A DNA stretch of 21,032 bases from a virus. Below are positions 19,770 through 21,032 of this stretch, piece by piece (within the stretch, counting starts at the first letter, position 1; every line of letters begins with the position of its first letter). The translations under genes and the position numbers were made by a program. The DNA lies in IMG/VR virus record IMGVR_UViG_3300030104_003299, positions 338-21,369 of that record. One strand, 5' to 3'. The notes under the pieces were generated by a model. The model searched no databases and had not been told where the DNA came from. It saw nothing but the letters and a program-made list of their open reading frames with translations.

Positions 19770-19994
19770 ATGGTTGATTTAATGGAAACAGAACTGTCAA
19801 TGACTGAACAGTTTGCAATTCATGCCTCTGCTATTGCAATCAAAGAGTTTGATCGTGAAGAGCTGGAGGAGGCTTTTGTTGAGATGCTTTACAATAAAGC
19901 AGTAGAACGTCAGACTTTCATAGCAATTATGAAAGAACATGGCATTGATGCTGATATCAAACTATCTTTCCTAAACGCTAATCAAGTCCCTTAA
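19770..19994 (+). CDS. NblA-like protein, candidate phycobilisome-degradation adaptor (74 aa)
   Basis: The product is small and entirely helical. ELSMTEQFAIHASAI resembles the first helix of NblA (ELSLEQQF.I......), and EELEEAFVEMLYNKAVERQTFIAIMKEHGIDAD resembles the second (...DFLV.LYEQMV.RE.....LLK.....D..). NblA proteins are about 55-65 residues; here 74 including short ends. In cyanobacteria NblA binds phycobiliproteins and targets the antenna to Clp protease; freshwater and some marine cyanophages carry nblA (established knowledge). This would supply amino acids or adjust light harvesting in infection. The start could also be ATG 19782 (METEL), which would better match NblA length. The assignment rests on pattern matching by eye; a generic helical protein is the alternative. 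Confidence 0.5.
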   Translation: MVDLMETELSMTEQFAIHASAIAIKEFDREELEEAFVEMLYNKAVERQTFIAIMKEHGIDADIKLSFLNANQVP

Positions 19995-19999
19995 TACAA

Positions 20000-20380
20000 A
20001 TGGCTACTCGTACAATTTCAGGTACTCTAGACACTCTCGAAACAGACGGTGCTGAGATAACCTATGTCGGATCAACAGATGCCTGTGATCGCAGTGAAAA
20101 TATTCGTGGTTTCCGTGTTAACCCAGGTGGCACAGGAGACATAATCGTAACAATTGATAGAAGCACAGGTGTTAAATCAGTTGAGATCTTTCAAGAAGAT
20201 GTCTATGCAGGATCTTCTGCTCCTACCGGATATAAAGGGTTCAGTAATATTGAACAAAATGGTAAAGGTAAAGGTGCTGTCGGTATGACAGTTACTAACG
20301 CTGCTAAAGATTACCTTGTCATATTGAAAACAGATGGTTATTCTGAGGTCACCTTTGGTGGCACAGTAGATGTCCCTTAA
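20000..20380 (+). CDS. Uncharacterised beta-rich protein (126 aa)
   Basis: The ATG at 20000 follows the preceding stop by five bases. The sequence is strand-rich and polar: MATRTISGTLDTLETDGAEITYVGSTDACD, then IRGFRVNPGGTGDIIVTIDRSTGVKSVEIF, then KGKGAVGMTVTNAAKDYLVILKTDGYSEVTFGGTVDV. No signal peptide or TM segment is present. The FRV.PGG.GDI.VTID pattern, a beta-sandwich-like form, is often seen in virion proteins or secreted domains, but I assign no family. Its last 11 bases overlap the start of the lysozyme-like gene. Confidence 0.6.
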   Translation: MATRTISGTLDTLETDGAEITYVGSTDACDRSENIRGFRVNPGGTGDIIVTIDRSTGVKSVEIFQEDVYAGSSAPTGYKGFSNIEQNGKGKGAVGMTVTNAAKDYLVILKTDGYSEVTFGGTVDVP

Positions 20381-21032
20381 ATTAAATACTTCTTATTTAA
20401 ACGAACACTCTTTAAGAATAATAAAACACTACAATCTGGCCAGAACTCTAATGGGTTCTGGTCGTTTTGCTTCTTATAAGGATCATGGAGAATCAATATG
20501 GAGAATAGGATATGGAAGTATGGAGATACATGGAAAGGTTGTTACACATAGAACTCGTGCAACTGAAAAAGAAGTAGATGAACAATTAAATACGGATTTA
20601 CAGATACTATCTCACAAGCTTTCAAAGATAGTATTCTGGCCATTGAATCCGAAAAAGAAAGCAGCTGTTATTAGTTATGCATTTAGTAATGGATTTATTC
20701 CATTTAAAAATTCTCAGCTGTTAGAACTTATTAACTCAGGCTGTCACAAGAAAAAATTGATTAAAGAGTGGTCTCCTTTTATTAATAAAGCTTGGTTAAA
20801 TAAGTCTGATTTTATTATTGATCAACGTAGATCTGAACTTAATTTATTCTTAGCAGCAGATAAGGAAGTTCCTACTTTTCTACCTCATAAATGTAAATCA
20901 AAGTATTGCCTTTTAAACATACATGAAACATATAATGGGAACGTAAACCAAATTAAAGGTATTAATTATCTAGAAAAAAAGATTCAAGAACTTGATCCTT
21001 CAGGGGACGTTTTACGTCGATTTTTCCGTTAT
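20370..21032 (+). CDS. GH24 lysozyme-like protein, active-site residues apparently lost (partial, at least 221 aa)
   Basis: An ATG at 20370 (overlapping the previous gene) opens a frame that runs to the window end without a stop. FASYKDHGE..WRIGYGS (34-50), AVISYAFSNGFIPFKNSQLLELIN (99-122) and DQRRSELNLFLAA (151-163) match the phage GH24 lysozyme core (..AY.D..G..TIGYGH, ..FAFN.G...F..S.LL..LN, ..RR..E..LF). T4 lysozyme uses Glu11, Asp20, Thr26. Asp20 is matched by Asp38, but the position of Thr26 is Arg45, the GYGH His is Ser50, and no Glu stands at the expected place (Gly29, or Asn22 if a gap is allowed). So peptidoglycan cleavage may be weak or absent. The tail beyond 165 (CKSKYC, NYLEKKIQELDPSG) is not lysozyme. 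The function may be structural or cell-wall binding. Confidence 0.65.
   Translation, partial: MSLKLNTSYLNEHSLRIIKHYNLARTLMGSGRFASYKDHGESIWRIGYGSMEIHGKVVTHRTRATEKEVDEQLNTDLQILSHKLSKIVFWPLNPKKKAAVISYAFSNGFIPFKNSQLLELINSGCHKKKLIKEWSPFINKAWLNKSDFIIDQRRSELNLFLAADKEVPTFLPHKCKSKYCLLNIHETYNGNVNQIKGINYLEKKIQELDPSGDVLRRFFRY

Noticed and set aside
19647-19777. Two tiny frames before the NblA-like gene
   Set aside because: They are short, lack recognisable features and are not separable from chance; recorded only as part of the gap description.
1-21032. CRISPR array, tRNA genes, insertion sequences or an attachment site
   Set aside because: No regularly spaced repeats, cloverleaf-like segments, transposase genes or terminal inverted repeats were recognised by eye; repeats found are all in-frame fibre modules.

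Overview
The window looks like part of a tailed-phage genome, most plausibly a T4-like marine cyanophage (Prochlorococcus or Synechococcus myovirus type). This rests on several observations. The DNA is AT-rich and packed with genes that abut or overlap by 1-4 bases (TAATG, TGATG, ATGA, TAGTG). There is a long run of beta-rich, low-complexity virion and tail-fibre proteins. Sparse TATAAATA-like late-promoter motifs occur. Typical phage accessory genes are present: a free-standing HNH endonuclease, a prolyl-4-hydroxylase-like 2OG-Fe(II) oxygenase and small zinc-knuckle proteins. A small protein resembling NblA, the phycobilisome-degradation adaptor, argues for a cyanobacterial host. All family assignments come from reading sequence motifs; no database search was run.

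Layout. (1) 1-4419, plus strand: the end of a structural gene, a basic 52-residue protein, a 259-residue and a 768-residue virion-type protein sharing a roughly 68-residue beta domain, a 130-residue protein, a 143-residue fibre-type protein and two overlapping mini-genes. (2) 4412-4666, minus strand: a membrane-anchored coiled-coil protein facing left. (3) 4742-13299, plus strand: the tail-fibre/adhesin module. It holds two tandem paralogues, a 643-residue repeat fibre, three small fibre-associated proteins including a tail-assembly-chaperone-like one, a 476-residue fibre, an 801-residue lectin-like adhesin and a second chaperone-like protein. Near-identical DNA blocks recur within and between the fibre genes. 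(4) 13367-16766: an envelope-directed block. Two coupled plus-strand membrane proteins converge on three minus-strand genes for exported proteins, and these diverge from a plus-strand two-TM protein across a 101-base region carrying an exact TATAAATA.

(5) 16790-18756, plus strand: a chain of short, mostly uncharacterised genes, including the HNH endonuclease, a basic Cys/Trp-rich protein and two adjacent zinc-knuckle proteins. (6) 18753-19547, minus strand: the 2OG-Fe(II) oxygenase, whose stop codon overlaps that of the second zinc-knuckle gene. (7) 19770-21032, plus strand: the NblA-like protein, a beta-rich protein and a GH24 lysozyme-like protein that runs off the window and seems to lack the usual catalytic Glu.

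Working together: regions 1 and 3 probably build tail appendages, with chaperone-like genes placed after the fibre genes they may serve. Region 4 would act at the host membrane and periplasm (lysis, exclusion or envelope remodelling; undetermined). Regions 5-7 carry accessory functions that may tune host metabolism (phycobilisome turnover, hydroxylation) and genome mobility (HNH). The most original leads are the exported-protein block with its missing start codon, the SWIM-like Cys/His motif inside a virion-type protein, the degenerate lysozyme and the NblA-like protein.
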